Below are positions 45,755 through 54,867 of a stretch of DNA of 64,000 bases, piece by piece. The DNA lies in assembly GCA_965233625.1 (NCBI GenBank), contig OZ247499.1, positions 930,001 to 994,000 on the forward strand, written 5' to 3'. The notes beneath the pieces are model-generated. The model had not been told where the DNA came from, searched no databases, and worked only from the letters and a program-made list of their open reading frames with translations. Source of the stretch: G965233625 sp965233625 (GTDB lineage: Bacteria; Planctomycetota; Planctomycetia; Pirellulales; Pirellulaceae). The stretch's first letter is position 1. Each line of letters opens with the position of its first letter. The translations under genes were made by a program, and so were the position numbers.

Positions 45755-46966
45755 ATGGTCTGGAGTAGTCTGGTGCTTGCCGCCCGCGAGATACGTCGCA
45801 ACCTGGTGCGATCTGCGTTGACCGTGCTAGGCATCGTGATTGGTGTGGCGTCTGTGATTGCCATCTTCACGCTTGGCAACGGCGCCACCACGGAGATCAC
45901 CAGCAACATATCGGGCCTGGGTGACAACCTGCTGATCATGACGCCTGGCAGTCGCCGGCGGGGACCACCAGGACCGACGGGCGCCTCCTCGAAGCCCTTC
46001 ACACTGGAAGATGCGCCCGCCATTGCTAAAGAGATTGACGCCGTCGAAGTCGCCGCGGGCACCACGGGGAGCTACTTGATGGCGTCGGTCGGTGAACAAC
46101 GCCGGCCAACGGTTGTTACCGGCGCCAGTCCCGGCGTATTTGCGGCGAGGAACTGGAAGGCGGCGGAAGGCCGGCTGTTCAATGCGGCGGATTTTGCAGA
46201 CGCCGCGCCCGTTTGTGTCGTTGGCCATGAGATTGCCACCAAGCTTTTCGATGGAAAGGCGCTCGGCAAGACGATATCGCTGGGGCTGATTGACTGCAAA
46301 GTGATTGGCGTCATGGAGGAACAGCCCCAGGGACTGTTGCGGATGGATCAGAACGACATCGTGGTCATGCCGATCAGCACTTATCACAAGGAACTTTCGA
46401 CACGGCAGGATGTCACGATGATTCTCATTAAGGTCCGCGCTACGGAAGAGATCCGGCCTACCAAGAAGGCGGTTGCGAAGCTGATGCGCAAACGTCGTAA
46501 CATTACTGAGAAGGCCGTTGACGATTTCCGTATCGCAGGTGTCGAAGAAATTGCGGACGCGGTGCGGACCGCCACCGGTATTCTGACCTCCGTCGTCAGC
46601 GCGATTGCGGGTATCAGCCTTCTGGTAGGCGGCATTGGCATCATGAACGTGATGCTGGTATCGGTCACCGAACGCACGCGTGAGATTGGCGTCCGCATGG
46701 CTATTGGCGCCCGTGAAAGCGACGTGCTGCTTCAGTTCCTCATCGAGGCGGCGTTACTCGCGGCGCTCGGGGGCGTGGCAGGCGTGGCGACGGGCCTGGC
46801 CGGTGCGGCGGTGGCGGCATGGTACATCGGTCTGCCTTTCGCCCCTTCGTTGTGGATCATCGTGCTGGCGGTAGTGTTCAGCGCCGCCATCGGGCTGATC
46901 TTTGGCTTCTTCCCGGCACGCCGCGCAGCGCGGCTGAATCCGATTGATGCATTGCGGCACGAATGA
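45755..46966 (+). CDS. MacB/FtsX-type ABC transporter permease
   Basis: 403 residues. An N-terminal helix (RSALTVLGIVIGVASVIAIFTLG) is followed by a ~230-residue periplasmic MacB-PCD-like domain, then three C-terminal helices in the FtsX arrangement (LTSVVSAIAGISLLVGGIGIMNVMLVSVTERTREIGVRMAIGAR is diagnostic). The family drives mechanotransmission export of lipoproteins, toxins or lipids and needs a MacB/LolD-type ATPase, normally adjacent; none is visible here, nor a membrane fusion partner. The stop is convergent with the M3 peptidase 4 bases away. Confidence 0.92.
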   Translation: MVWSSLVLAAREIRRNLVRSALTVLGIVIGVASVIAIFTLGNGATTEITSNISGLGDNLLIMTPGSRRRGPPGPTGASSKPFTLEDAPAIAKEIDAVEVAAGTTGSYLMASVGEQRRPTVVTGASPGVFAARNWKAAEGRLFNAADFADAAPVCVVGHEIATKLFDGKALGKTISLGLIDCKVIGVMEEQPQGLLRMDQNDIVVMPISTYHKELSTRQDVTMILIKVRATEEIRPTKKAVAKLMRKRRNITEKAVDDFRIAGVEEIADAVRTATGILTSVVSAIAGISLLVGGIGIMNVMLVSVTERTREIGVRMAIGARESDVLLQFLIEAALLAALGGVAGVATGLAGAAVAAWYIGLPFAPSLWIIVLAVVFSAAIGLIFGFFPARRAARLNPIDALRHE

Positions 46967-46970
46967 CGTC

Positions 46971-48866
46971 TTACGCGTTCTCCTGCCCTTTAATCCAGGC
47001 AGCGAATTCCTGCGAGGTCTGGGCGAACGATTTGCCATCGCCGCCGGCGACCAGATCGTTGCCGTGCATGACGCGGATATTGGCGTTGAGTTCGACATCT
47101 GTGTCGTGCACCGGGATGTTCTTCAGATTATCGATGCTTGCCTGAGCTTCCCTCAGCACGGTTTCAACGTCGCGGTTCACACTGCCGGCTAAATGGTCGG
47201 CCGAAAGCGGCGCACCGGTGAGAGCCTCGATGTACTCCAGGAACCGGCGGGCGTTGCCGGGGCGCCAGTAGGCGGCAGTCAGGTCGGGTCCGATCTTTGG
47301 GTTGTCCACCAGATGGCCATCGCGGCGGAGGAAGAAATCACGCGTCTGTTCGACCGCCATTTCCGCCAGCACATAGCCGTGATAATACGCACTGCTTTCG
47401 CCAGACAGCAGGTGCGGGACAGAGAGCACCGGACGGGGCGAACCTTCATCCAGGAACAGCAGCCGCTGCTCAACTCCGCGGACAACTGCCAGGATGTTTT
47501 CGGGCGTTAGTTTGTCGTCGGGAATTTCATAGATCGCGCGTTCGGCGTAACACACGGTCAGCATCATCCGCACGCGCCAGGCGGCGAATGGCTGCCGGGC
47601 GCGGATGGACTTCTCCATCAGTTCAAAGGGCATCGGCTCGCCCGTGCTGGTGGTGGCGTAACGCGTCTGCCAGTCGGCGTCGCGCACCAGACTATCCAGG
47701 AACATGCTTTGGACTTCGGCAAAGGCGACCGACGTCGGCGCGAACTCCTGGGCGAAGCACGGCGCCGGCATGTCGATGTTGGCGAAGTGAGCGGCGTGAC
47801 CTCCTTCGTGGAACAATGTTTCCGTCGCGCGGCGGCCAGAGCCGGTCATGCCGGGGATGGCGTTGGCGGTGAATTGAATCTTTGCCGGGCGGTAATTGCC
47901 GCGATCCCGCCAGGCGGGTACAGGGCCGTGCATGAAGCCGTTCTCATACTTTCCCTGCCGGTCCACCAGGTCGAGCACCATCTCTGCGTTGTTGTAATCG
48001 ATGCCCAGCGCAGCGAACGAATTCCCCCAACGCGCCAGCGAATCGGCAAATGAGAAGTAAGGATCTTCCTCGCGGGTGATGTCGCCAGAGATGAAGTAAC
48101 GCACATTCCAGGGCGTCACCGCACCGGCGCCATGCTGCTCTGCTAAGGTCTCAACGGCTCGCTGACCGGCATCGCGTGTTTTTTCTTCGAGTTCATCCAG
48201 CAGCGCGAAGATTTCGAGCTTGGTCATGCCTTCCACGCGGCGGACGGTGGCGTCGTAAAAGTCAGTTCCGCCGAGCATCCGCCCTAGTTGATTACGCCGC
48301 CTGACGAGTTCGGGAAAGCCGTTTTGCAGCACGCAGGTTTCGATGCTCTTTAGCCCCTGCCAGGTGGCTTTGCGGACAGACTCTTCTTTTTCGCCTTGCA
48401 GCATGACCGAAAGCGCAACGCTACTGGCTTTGTGAAAGTTGCCATCTTCATCCTCCCAGCCCAGCTTCATACTGCTGCGGTGCCCGGCTAGATCGCCTTC
48501 CAGCTTCAGAATCTCCGCGGCCCGCGAACGTGCTTCGGCTGATTCGATGGCGTGCGACTGAAAGGTCCGGACCCAGCCTTGCAGCGCGATCATCTCTTCG
48601 GCCGTGGCGGCATCTCCGGCTTCTTCAATGCGCAGCTTCTCCGCTGCTGCCAGCTTCTCTTGCAAGCGTTGCAGCCGCGCGGGATCTTGTAGCCATTGCT
48701 GCAGGGCAAGTTCGTGTTGCTGAAAGCTGTTTCGCGCCTGTTCTGCGTCTTCGGTTAAACCCATGTACAGGGACCAGAACGCATCTTCCTTGGCGGTGTG
48801 CAGTTGTTCGTACTCGTAGTTCAGCTCCGTCAGAAAGTCTGTGAAGCCGGTAGCGACATCTGTCAT
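46971..48866 (-). CDS. M3 family oligopeptidase
   Basis: 631 residues from the ATG at 48866, chosen because GGAAG lies upstream and the extra 18 codons to 48920 have no ribosome site. The zinc motif FHEGGHAAHF (HExGH near 355) and the third ligand in FAEVQSMFLDSL (~380) place it among thimet-like/PepF-like M3 peptidases. Long helical stretches flank the site, and YYHGYVLAEMAVEQTRDFF near the C-terminus is typical of the closing helices. No signal peptide: a cytosolic enzyme that degrades short peptides, including those left by signal-peptide and protein turnover. Confidence 0.88.
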   Translation of the reverse strand: MTDVATGFTDFLTELNYEYEQLHTAKEDAFWSLYMGLTEDAEQARNSFQQHELALQQWLQDPARLQRLQEKLAAAEKLRIEEAGDAATAEEMIALQGWVRTFQSHAIESAEARSRAAEILKLEGDLAGHRSSMKLGWEDEDGNFHKASSVALSVMLQGEKEESVRKATWQGLKSIETCVLQNGFPELVRRRNQLGRMLGGTDFYDATVRRVEGMTKLEIFALLDELEEKTRDAGQRAVETLAEQHGAGAVTPWNVRYFISGDITREEDPYFSFADSLARWGNSFAALGIDYNNAEMVLDLVDRQGKYENGFMHGPVPAWRDRGNYRPAKIQFTANAIPGMTGSGRRATETLFHEGGHAAHFANIDMPAPCFAQEFAPTSVAFAEVQSMFLDSLVRDADWQTRYATTSTGEPMPFELMEKSIRARQPFAAWRVRMMLTVCYAERAIYEIPDDKLTPENILAVVRGVEQRLLFLDEGSPRPVLSVPHLLSGESSAYYHGYVLAEMAVEQTRDFFLRRDGHLVDNPKIGPDLTAAYWRPGNARRFLEYIEALTGAPLSADHLAGSVNRDVETVLREAQASIDNLKNIPVHDTDVELNANIRVMHGNDLVAGGDGKSFAQTSQEFAAWIKGQENA

Positions 48867-49040
48867 GGTGGTCTTCCACTCTTCGCGTTGCGTTCTATCG
48901 GTCCGCTGGATGGTTTCCATAAGGGAACCGGTATTCTACCAACATGCTGCCAGTTGCAGTGTAGGGCAGCGAAACGGCTGCGATGAATTGATAGAATTAA
49001 AGGGATTACCGCCCTTCTTCTATTCGCAGGTGCAGTTCCG

Positions 49041-49364
49041 ATGCCAGCCGTTGTGAAGCTTAACGAAATTGCATCTGCGCGCAGCAGCGCGGCGGCGGAT
49101 GATATTGCCATCTCTGTGGTGGCCAATAATTCGCAGTGCTACGCGTTTCTGCAACAGACGCTTACGGCGGGGAAGGTGGAATCGTTCTTCGCAGGCGTGG
49201 GAATGAAGTCTGTCTCACGCAGCGAACTTGATAACCTGCAAACCCTGCACTTTGTGCTGGAGAACGCACTGGGAGAAAACGGTGCGGCATCGCTGAAATT
49301 AGACGCTGCGGGTGTGATGCTGGGCACGGCCCTGGAAGAACTGGTGCTGCGAAAGCCGGAATGA
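49041..49364 (+). CDS. small hypothetical protein
   Basis: 107 residues of acceptable composition, not recognised. No signal peptide or membrane segment. It is mostly helical in appearance (DNLQTLHFVLENALGENGAASLKLDAAGVMLGTALEELVLRKPE). It is divergent from the M3 peptidase with about 170 bases between starts. A GCAGGTG stretch lies roughly 10 bases before the ATG. It could be a small adaptor or antitoxin-sized regulator, but nothing in the sequence says so. Confidence 0.5.
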   Translation: MPAVVKLNEIASARSSAAADDIAISVVANNSQCYAFLQQTLTAGKVESFFAGVGMKSVSRSELDNLQTLHFVLENALGENGAASLKLDAAGVMLGTALEELVLRKPE

Positions 49365-49794
49365 CGGGCGGATTTCTTGAGAATCTGCGAACCAGAGTCC
49401 GTTCCGTGCGTAATGATACTGACGCCCGAACGGATTACAGCGACGGTCGCTTAGCCCGTAAAACTTTCTTCATCGCGCCGGGAAGCGCAACTGGTCAAAG
49501 CCGCAGAATACTGACCTTTCAGGCTATCTGATACCGCCAGACCGCCGTGGTGCTGTTGCAACAATCGCAACAGTTAACCGGCAGAATAAAATGGCGGGAT
49601 TTTTGACCAAGGGCATTTAGCAACGTACATTCAAGTTAGCTGAAGCTGCTGTCCGCCGCAGGCGCTTGAGTGCTGGTTGAACACCTGTTCCCTGAATCAC
49701 ACCCGGTCCCCCATCCATCCAACGGAGTTCTTCTCCGTTCCCCCGATGGATGTTGCGTGTGCTCAGAGGACGCCCCTCACTCCCGGAAAGTCTT
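49365..49794. other. 430-base non-coding region with hairpins upstream of S41 protease
   Basis: No credible gene. It contains a perfect 7-bp stem at 49553-49573 (7-base loop), an A/T-rich patch near 49585-49600, and a larger stepped hairpin at 49712-49752 close to the protease start. A short hypothetical gene ends on the left. It is probably a promoter plus long leader. Confidence 0.45.
49712..49752 (+). promoter_or_regulatory. two-step hairpin in the leader of the S41 protease
   Basis: An outer perfect 8-bp stem (49712-49719 with 49745-49752) encloses an inner perfect 7-bp stem (49721-49727 with 49733-49739) with the 5-base loop TTCTT. The internal loop is asymmetric (1 against 5 bases). 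It ends 42 bases before the ATG and has no U-tract, so a leader structure affecting RNA stability or translation fits better than a terminator. Confidence 0.5.
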
Positions 49795-51453
49795 ATGCGT
49801 TACCGCTCTGCCGTTCTGCGCGCCTGTCTTGGCGTTGTTGCTCTGTGTACTTCTGCCAGTTGCTTCATTTCTGGCGCCCCTGCAATCGCTCAGGTCCGTG
49901 TACCTGCCGCAGCACTTGCAGAGCAGGAAGCCGTGGCGACAAGCCTGGAAGAAGGCGGCAAGCTAGAGCGTGAACTGAAATGGGGCGAAGCTCTTTCGCA
50001 CTACGAGAAGGCGTTGAAGCTGTATCCACGCAGTGCAGAGATTAAGCACCGCGTCAGCATCACCCGGGCGCACTGGGATCTTGGCCGGCGTTATAAAGAC
50101 GCCCGGTTTGTGAAATCGCTCCGTGATTATACGGACCGGCAGCTGCTTGATATCTATTCGGAAGTGCTGCTGAAAGTTCACGCCCACTATGTGCACGAGC
50201 CCGATTGGCGTGGTCTGGCAGGTCAAGGACTCTTGAACCTGGAAGTCGCCGCCCGTACGCCGAAGTTCCGTCAGATGCACATGGCCAATGTCGATGTTTC
50301 CCGCGTTGCGGTTTACCTCCGCGATCTACGGCAGGCCATTGAAAACCAGCCCATCAACAGCCGCCATCAGGCCCGTGATATGGCAGCTTATGCCGGCAAA
50401 CTGGCAACGCAGCGGTTGGGTAGCACTTCACAGCCATTCATCATGGAATTCGTATGCGGCGCACTTGGCGCCCTGGATACTTATTCAAGCTTCCTGACCG
50501 CTTCGCAGCTTGACGAAGTCATGTCGCAGATCGAAGGCAACTTTGTCGGACTGGGCATCGAGCTGAAAGCGGAAGAAAAGTCACTCCGCATCGTTAACGT
50601 TATCACGGGCGGTCCCGCAGCCAAGGGCGGCCTGCAGAATGGCGAGCACATTATCCGCGTAGACGGCAAGACGATGGACGATGTCTCGACCGACACCGCT
50701 GCCGACATGCTCAAGGGTGTGCAAGGCACGATGGTGGAACTGGCAATCCGCGATGCGAACGACGTCGTCCGTGTTGTGCGGCTGACCCGCGACGTGGTGG
50801 AAGTGCCAAGTGTTGTGGATGTGAAGATCGTCGACAAAGCCTATGGCATCGCCTATCTGAAGATTAACAGCTTCCAGAAAACCACCAGCCGCGATGTGGA
50901 CAAGGCGCTTTGGAGCTTGCACCGTCAGGGCATGCGGACCCTGATCATCGATGTCCGCGGCAACCCTGGCGGGCTGCTGACTTCGTCCGTAGAAATCGCC
51001 GACAAGTTTGTGATGGACGGCGTGATTGTTTCGACACGCGGACGCAGCCCTCGCGAAGACTTCGATTACAAAGCCCACACGGTTGGCACCTGGCGTGTGC
51101 CGCTGACCGTGCTGATCGATGGCAACTCAGCCAGTGCGAGCGAGATCTTCGCCGGCGCCATTCACGATCATCGCCGCGGCAAAATCGTGGGCCAGCGCAG
51201 CTACGGCAAAGGAAGCGTGCAGGGCATCTTCCCGCTGAATCTTTCCAAAGCTGGCGTCCGTCTGACAACCGCGAAGTTCTACTCGCCAAGCGGTCAAGCG
51301 ATCAGCAGCCACGGCGTCACGCCCGATCTGGCTGTTCGTGTCACCGCGAAGCCAGCTTCCGATGAACAGGGCAACATTGAAAACACGCCCGGAGTGGATG
51401 CAACTTTGAACGCCGCATTGCAACTGGCCCGCAAACACGTTAGCCAGCGTTAA
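49795..51453 (+). CDS. C-terminal processing protease (S41, CtpA-like)
   Basis: 552 residues from the ATG at 49795 (GGAAAG 4 bases upstream); the frame opens 15 codons earlier without a signal peptide. The signal peptide (~1-33) is followed by a TPR-like helical region (~55-170). A PDZ domain lies at ~250-330 (FVGLGIELKAEEKSLRIVNVITGGPAAKGGLQNGEHIIRVDG). The S41 catalytic core carries the serine in GNSASASEIFAG (~445) and the lysine in SYGKGSVQG (~472), both intact. It is a periplasmic Ser-Lys dyad protease that trims or degrades proteins from their C-termini. A strong terminator follows. Confidence 0.94.
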   Translation: MRYRSAVLRACLGVVALCTSASCFISGAPAIAQVRVPAAALAEQEAVATSLEEGGKLERELKWGEALSHYEKALKLYPRSAEIKHRVSITRAHWDLGRRYKDARFVKSLRDYTDRQLLDIYSEVLLKVHAHYVHEPDWRGLAGQGLLNLEVAARTPKFRQMHMANVDVSRVAVYLRDLRQAIENQPINSRHQARDMAAYAGKLATQRLGSTSQPFIMEFVCGALGALDTYSSFLTASQLDEVMSQIEGNFVGLGIELKAEEKSLRIVNVITGGPAAKGGLQNGEHIIRVDGKTMDDVSTDTAADMLKGVQGTMVELAIRDANDVVRVVRLTRDVVEVPSVVDVKIVDKAYGIAYLKINSFQKTTSRDVDKALWSLHRQGMRTLIIDVRGNPGGLLTSSVEIADKFVMDGVIVSTRGRSPREDFDYKAHTVGTWRVPLTVLIDGNSASASEIFAGAIHDHRRGKIVGQRSYGKGSVQGIFPLNLSKAGVRLTTAKFYSPSGQAISSHGVTPDLAVRVTAKPASDEQGNIENTPGVDATLNAALQLARKHVSQR

Positions 51454-51461
51454 GACAAAAT

Positions 51462-51483
51462 CGCGGCGCCACCAAACGCCGCG
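51462..51483 (+). terminator. GC-rich hairpin after the S41 protease
   Basis: A perfect 7-bp stem (CGCGGCG at 51462-51468 with its complement at 51477-51483) and an 8-base loop, just 8 bases after the stop. No U-tract; probably an RNA-end protecting stem in front of the terminator at 51499. Confidence 0.45.
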
Positions 51484-51498
51484 CACAAGCGTTATAGT

Positions 51499-51536
51499 GA
51501 ATGGAGAAGCCAGCGAGTGCTTCTCCATTTGCATTT
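51499..51536 (+). terminator. intrinsic terminator of the S41 protease gene
   Basis: A perfect 10-bp stem (51501-51510 with 51519-51528), extendable by A-T and G-T to 12 bp, 8-base loop, then TTTGCATTTT. It also shows that the longer P450 open frame from 51497 is not the coding start, since the stem would lie inside it. Confidence 0.85.
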
Positions 51537-51598
51537 TGAGGGCCGCACGGTTCGCCTGGTTGTGCCACATCCTTTTGATCCGCCACGCGGTGATTGAT

Positions 51599-52825
51599 AT
51601 GACGCAATTCGATCTTTCGTCGCAGGATTTCAAACGCAATCCGATGCCCGTCTTCGCAGCGATGCGGGATGAAGGTCCCGTTGTCAGTTTGAAGCTGCCC
51701 ATGGTTGGGCGCGTAAAGCTGGCGACCACTTATCAGGCGGTGAACGAACTGCTTCGCGACAGCAAGCGGTTTGCGATGGAGCCGCGCAACGCCGGTCGCA
51801 CGCGGCTTGCGGGCATTCCCTGGTGGATGCCCCGCGTGTTCAAAATTCTGTCTAAGAACATGTTGACCACGGACGAGCCGGATCATCGACGCCTGCGCAA
51901 TCTGGTCGAGATCGCCTTTCAGCGGCAAAGCGTCGAGGCCATGCAGCCGCGGCTGGAAGCGATTTGTGAGCGGTTGTGTGACGACATCGATGCTCTCCGC
52001 AAACAGACCGGCCAGCCGGTTGACCTGGTCAAACATTTCGCCAGACCGTTTCCTTTGGAAGTCATCTGTGAACTGCTGGGGCTGCCGGAAGAAGACCGCA
52101 GCAAGTTTGGCGACTGGGCCGAAGGGCTGGTGCGGATAAACTCTTTGTGGGGCGTCATCACGGCAGTGCCCGGTATTCACCGTCTGCTGAATTATTTGCG
52201 TAATCGCTTCGAGAAGCTTCGCCAGAATCCACAGCCTGGGCTCATGTCCGCGCTGGTGGAAGCAGAGCATGAAGGCAGCAAGCTCTCTGAAGATGAACTG
52301 CTGGCGATGGCCTTCCTGCTGCTGTTTGCCGGGCATGAAACAACCGTCCATCTGACCACCACGGCGATGATCGCGCTGCTGCAACACGAAGATCAGCGCC
52401 GCTTGTTAACCGCAGATTGGACGCTGGCGCCCGGCGCTGTGGACGAAGTGTTGCGGTACATGTCGCCCATTCAACTCACAAAGTTCCGCCTGCCGCGATA
52501 TGACCTCGAACTCTGCGGACAACCTTTGAAGCAAGGCGAAAACGTGATGGCGTGTCTGGCGTCCGCCAATTGCGACCCGGATGAATTTGAAGAGCCGGAG
52601 ACGTTTGACATCCTTCGCAGCCCCAACCGCCATATGAGTTTCGGCGGCGGAATTCACATCTGTCTGGGATTGAAACTGGCACGCGCCGAAGTGGCAACCG
52701 CGCTGCGAACAATCTTCACGCGGTTCCCGGCAGTAGAGCTTGCCTGCGATCCGCAGACGATGCCCTGGATCAAACGCGTCGGCATCCGCAGCGTGGCGTC
52801 GTTACCGCTGCACTTTAGTGAGTAG
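51599..52825 (+). CDS. cytochrome P450
   Basis: 408 residues from the ATG at 51599; the longer frame from 51497 would overlap the upstream terminator. All P450 hallmarks are present: I-helix oxygen-activation motif LLFAGHETTVHL, K-helix DEVLR (ExxR), and the heme loop FGGGIHICLG with thiolate C355. There is no membrane anchor, so it is a soluble bacterial class I enzyme that would need ferredoxin and a reductase, neither encoded nearby. The sequence style (DMTQFDLSSQDFKRNP, TTDEPDHRRLRNL) is that of bacterial CYP107-like or related oxidases of lipids and small metabolites; the substrate is unknown. Confidence 0.95.
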   Translation: MTQFDLSSQDFKRNPMPVFAAMRDEGPVVSLKLPMVGRVKLATTYQAVNELLRDSKRFAMEPRNAGRTRLAGIPWWMPRVFKILSKNMLTTDEPDHRRLRNLVEIAFQRQSVEAMQPRLEAICERLCDDIDALRKQTGQPVDLVKHFARPFPLEVICELLGLPEEDRSKFGDWAEGLVRINSLWGVITAVPGIHRLLNYLRNRFEKLRQNPQPGLMSALVEAEHEGSKLSEDELLAMAFLLLFAGHETTVHLTTTAMIALLQHEDQRRLLTADWTLAPGAVDEVLRYMSPIQLTKFRLPRYDLELCGQPLKQGENVMACLASANCDPDEFEEPETFDILRSPNRHMSFGGGIHICLGLKLARAEVATALRTIFTRFPAVELACDPQTMPWIKRVGIRSVASLPLHFSE

Positions 52826-52849
52826 CGATGCGAAGTCTGCGATCGTAGG

Positions 52850-54625
52850 TTAGTGGTACCAGATCACACTCGCGGTTACTTCATTGCTGAATTCTTCGTC
52901 GGCCAGCGGAAACGCCCAGCCTGCACGCAACGCGATATGACGGCTGATTTCGGCGTGGACACCAATTACCGCATTCAGCGTATCGAAGCGGTTAGCCGGA
53001 TTCCGAAGCAGGAAAGTGTTGCCGCCGCTGTTAAGCGTGACGACATCAGAATTCTGAAACGTCGTGGTGTAGTGAAATTCACCCATCAGCGCAAGCCCCG
53101 TCAAAAACGGCGCATCGTAGTCACGCATCAGCCACATGCCGGTCGCAAAGTCCAGGTGCAGCAGGTGCTGTTCATCAAAAGTGCCATTGCTGCCGCCTGC
53201 CGAAAACGTGTTGCTGTTGGCGGCAAAGTCACCTTGAATGAAGCCCTGATAGAAAAAGCGGTTGCTGGGGCGAAGTTCAAATCCAAGGAACGGCAGCAAG
53301 TGCACCGAAGAGTTATCCAGCTTGAAGGGTGTTCCACCGGCTGCGCCCGTTACGTTCTCACCCGTCGGTGCATCCACGCCGGCGCCGCCAGTGATGCTCC
53401 AAGTGTCGCCGCCTAAGAGTAGCGATTTCCAGATCACTGCGAGATTGCCAACTTCACCTCCTGAGACACCGAATGCTCCCTGATTGAAATCATAGCCGCC
53501 CGTGAACGGCGCCCGCACTTCAATGGAGTGATTACCGCCGAACAACTGCGAATGCTCAAAGCCGATGGTGTAGCGGTCTACATTCTGGCTCTGGCTGACG
53601 CCGGGGCCGCTGGCGTCTAAGGCGCCGTTGAAGTTGTGATACAGAAAATAGTACCGGCTGTCGGGCATGGGCTTATTGTGTTCCGCGATTTTCACGCGAC
53701 GACTGCCGCCAGCCAGGGGCAGATCGCTTTCAAAAGCCGCGCCGCCGGTGATCGTGCGGACCGAACCGAAGGTGGAATAGAAGTCGCCGAACATCTCCGG
53801 CAAGCGGTTGGCGTTTGAGAAGGAACTGATCGGATCATAGCCAGATGGCTCCCGGAAATCTTCCGGCGTGACAGCATCGGTCGGCCGCAGATTCTTCCCG
53901 CTACCGTAGGTGTCTGAAACGCTTTCACTTTCGGTGACAAAGTCTTCAGGAAGTTCGGCCGTACGCAGCGAACTTGTTTCGTCGCCGGGGCGGATGTTGG
54001 CGTCGGCGCCTGCATCATAGCCAAGCGTCCCATTGTTCTGATTCAGCCCCTGCGTGGGACCGCCATACTCGTCGCCCTGGTTCAGGGTGCCGGCAACAGG
54101 CTGCGTATGAGTGGCTGGCTGCACGGATGAACCCGGCGCCGAATAGGTCTTCTGCGCGCCTTTGGAGGCAAATTCAGCCGGCAGCATGTTCGCGCCGCCA
54201 CTAACAGGCTGATCGTAGCCAGCCGTCACGGCCCCTCTATCGCGGGCGCCAGTTGACGCGTTGTATCCAGCGTTCTGGACGGGGAACCGGCCAGTTGCTG
54301 GCGGATGACTTACGGGAGGATTCGCTGCGGGGCTTGCGTGCGCGGCCGCTGCCGGCTGATAAGCAGGAGCGTTATATCCCGCCGGCGCCGCGGCGCCCTG
54401 CGTTGCCGGGGCAGCCCGGTAGGATTGATTGAACGATTGATTGTTGAGCGTTTCCGGCAGATACGCGTTGGCGTGGTCAAACGCGTCGGCGCTCGGCTTC
54501 GGCGGCGCTGGCTCATCACTTCCAGATCCGAAGAGCCCGATACCTGCATCAAGTGGCGGCACCGTGCAAAGCAAGATCGCAAAAACGCCAAGGAGGGCAA
54601 CGGCCCGCAATTTATTCCGGCGCAT
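52850..54625 (-). CDS. predicted outer-membrane barrel-like protein with disordered N-terminal half
   Basis: 591 residues. A signal peptide (~1-27) leads into a low-complexity Ala/Pro/Gly/Asn-rich region (~30-270) with repeated PAYQPAA-like elements. The C-terminal ~300 residues alternate in the way of transmembrane beta strands: RYYFLYHNFNGA, VDRYTIGFEHSQLFGGNHSIEVRAPF, HLLPFLGFELRPSNRFFYQGFIQGDF and HLDFATGMWLMRDYDAPFLTGLALMGEFHYTTTFQ. It ends SVIWYH with a C-terminal aromatic residue region, as in outer-membrane barrels. I do not recognise a named family. It is convergent with the P450 gene, 24 bases apart. Confidence 0.7.
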   Translation of the reverse strand: MRRNKLRAVALLGVFAILLCTVPPLDAGIGLFGSGSDEPAPPKPSADAFDHANAYLPETLNNQSFNQSYRAAPATQGAAAPAGYNAPAYQPAAAAHASPAANPPVSHPPATGRFPVQNAGYNASTGARDRGAVTAGYDQPVSGGANMLPAEFASKGAQKTYSAPGSSVQPATHTQPVAGTLNQGDEYGGPTQGLNQNNGTLGYDAGADANIRPGDETSSLRTAELPEDFVTESESVSDTYGSGKNLRPTDAVTPEDFREPSGYDPISSFSNANRLPEMFGDFYSTFGSVRTITGGAAFESDLPLAGGSRRVKIAEHNKPMPDSRYYFLYHNFNGALDASGPGVSQSQNVDRYTIGFEHSQLFGGNHSIEVRAPFTGGYDFNQGAFGVSGGEVGNLAVIWKSLLLGGDTWSITGGAGVDAPTGENVTGAAGGTPFKLDNSSVHLLPFLGFELRPSNRFFYQGFIQGDFAANSNTFSAGGSNGTFDEQHLLHLDFATGMWLMRDYDAPFLTGLALMGEFHYTTTFQNSDVVTLNSGGNTFLLRNPANRFDTLNAVIGVHAEISRHIALRAGWAFPLADEEFSNEVTASVIWYH

Positions 54626-54827
54626 GTAGTTTAAGTCCCATCTGATCCACAGCCAGCGGCAGCTGTCGCCATTTATAAAGTGCGCAGCTTGGCCAACGGC
54701 GTGGCGAATGCAGAAAAGTTACGCAGCGGCGCTGATTGCATCAGCAAACGCACGGCGCATAGACAAGGGTGGCCCGGTCAAGGGCGGGCGGGATTACACG
54801 CGAAAGCGACGCGTGGGTCAAGATCAA

Positions 54828-54851
54828 TCCAGCCAGCCTGCCCAGGCTGGA
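54828..54851 (-). terminator. terminator-like hairpin after the response regulator
   Basis: A perfect 7-bp stem (TCCAGCC with GGCTGGA) starting 16 bases beyond the stop of the minus-strand response regulator. An alternative 7-bp stem within it has a 2-base loop. A weak T-rich stretch follows on the minus strand. Confidence 0.45.
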
Positions 54852-54867
54852 CCCGCCTCAGACAACG

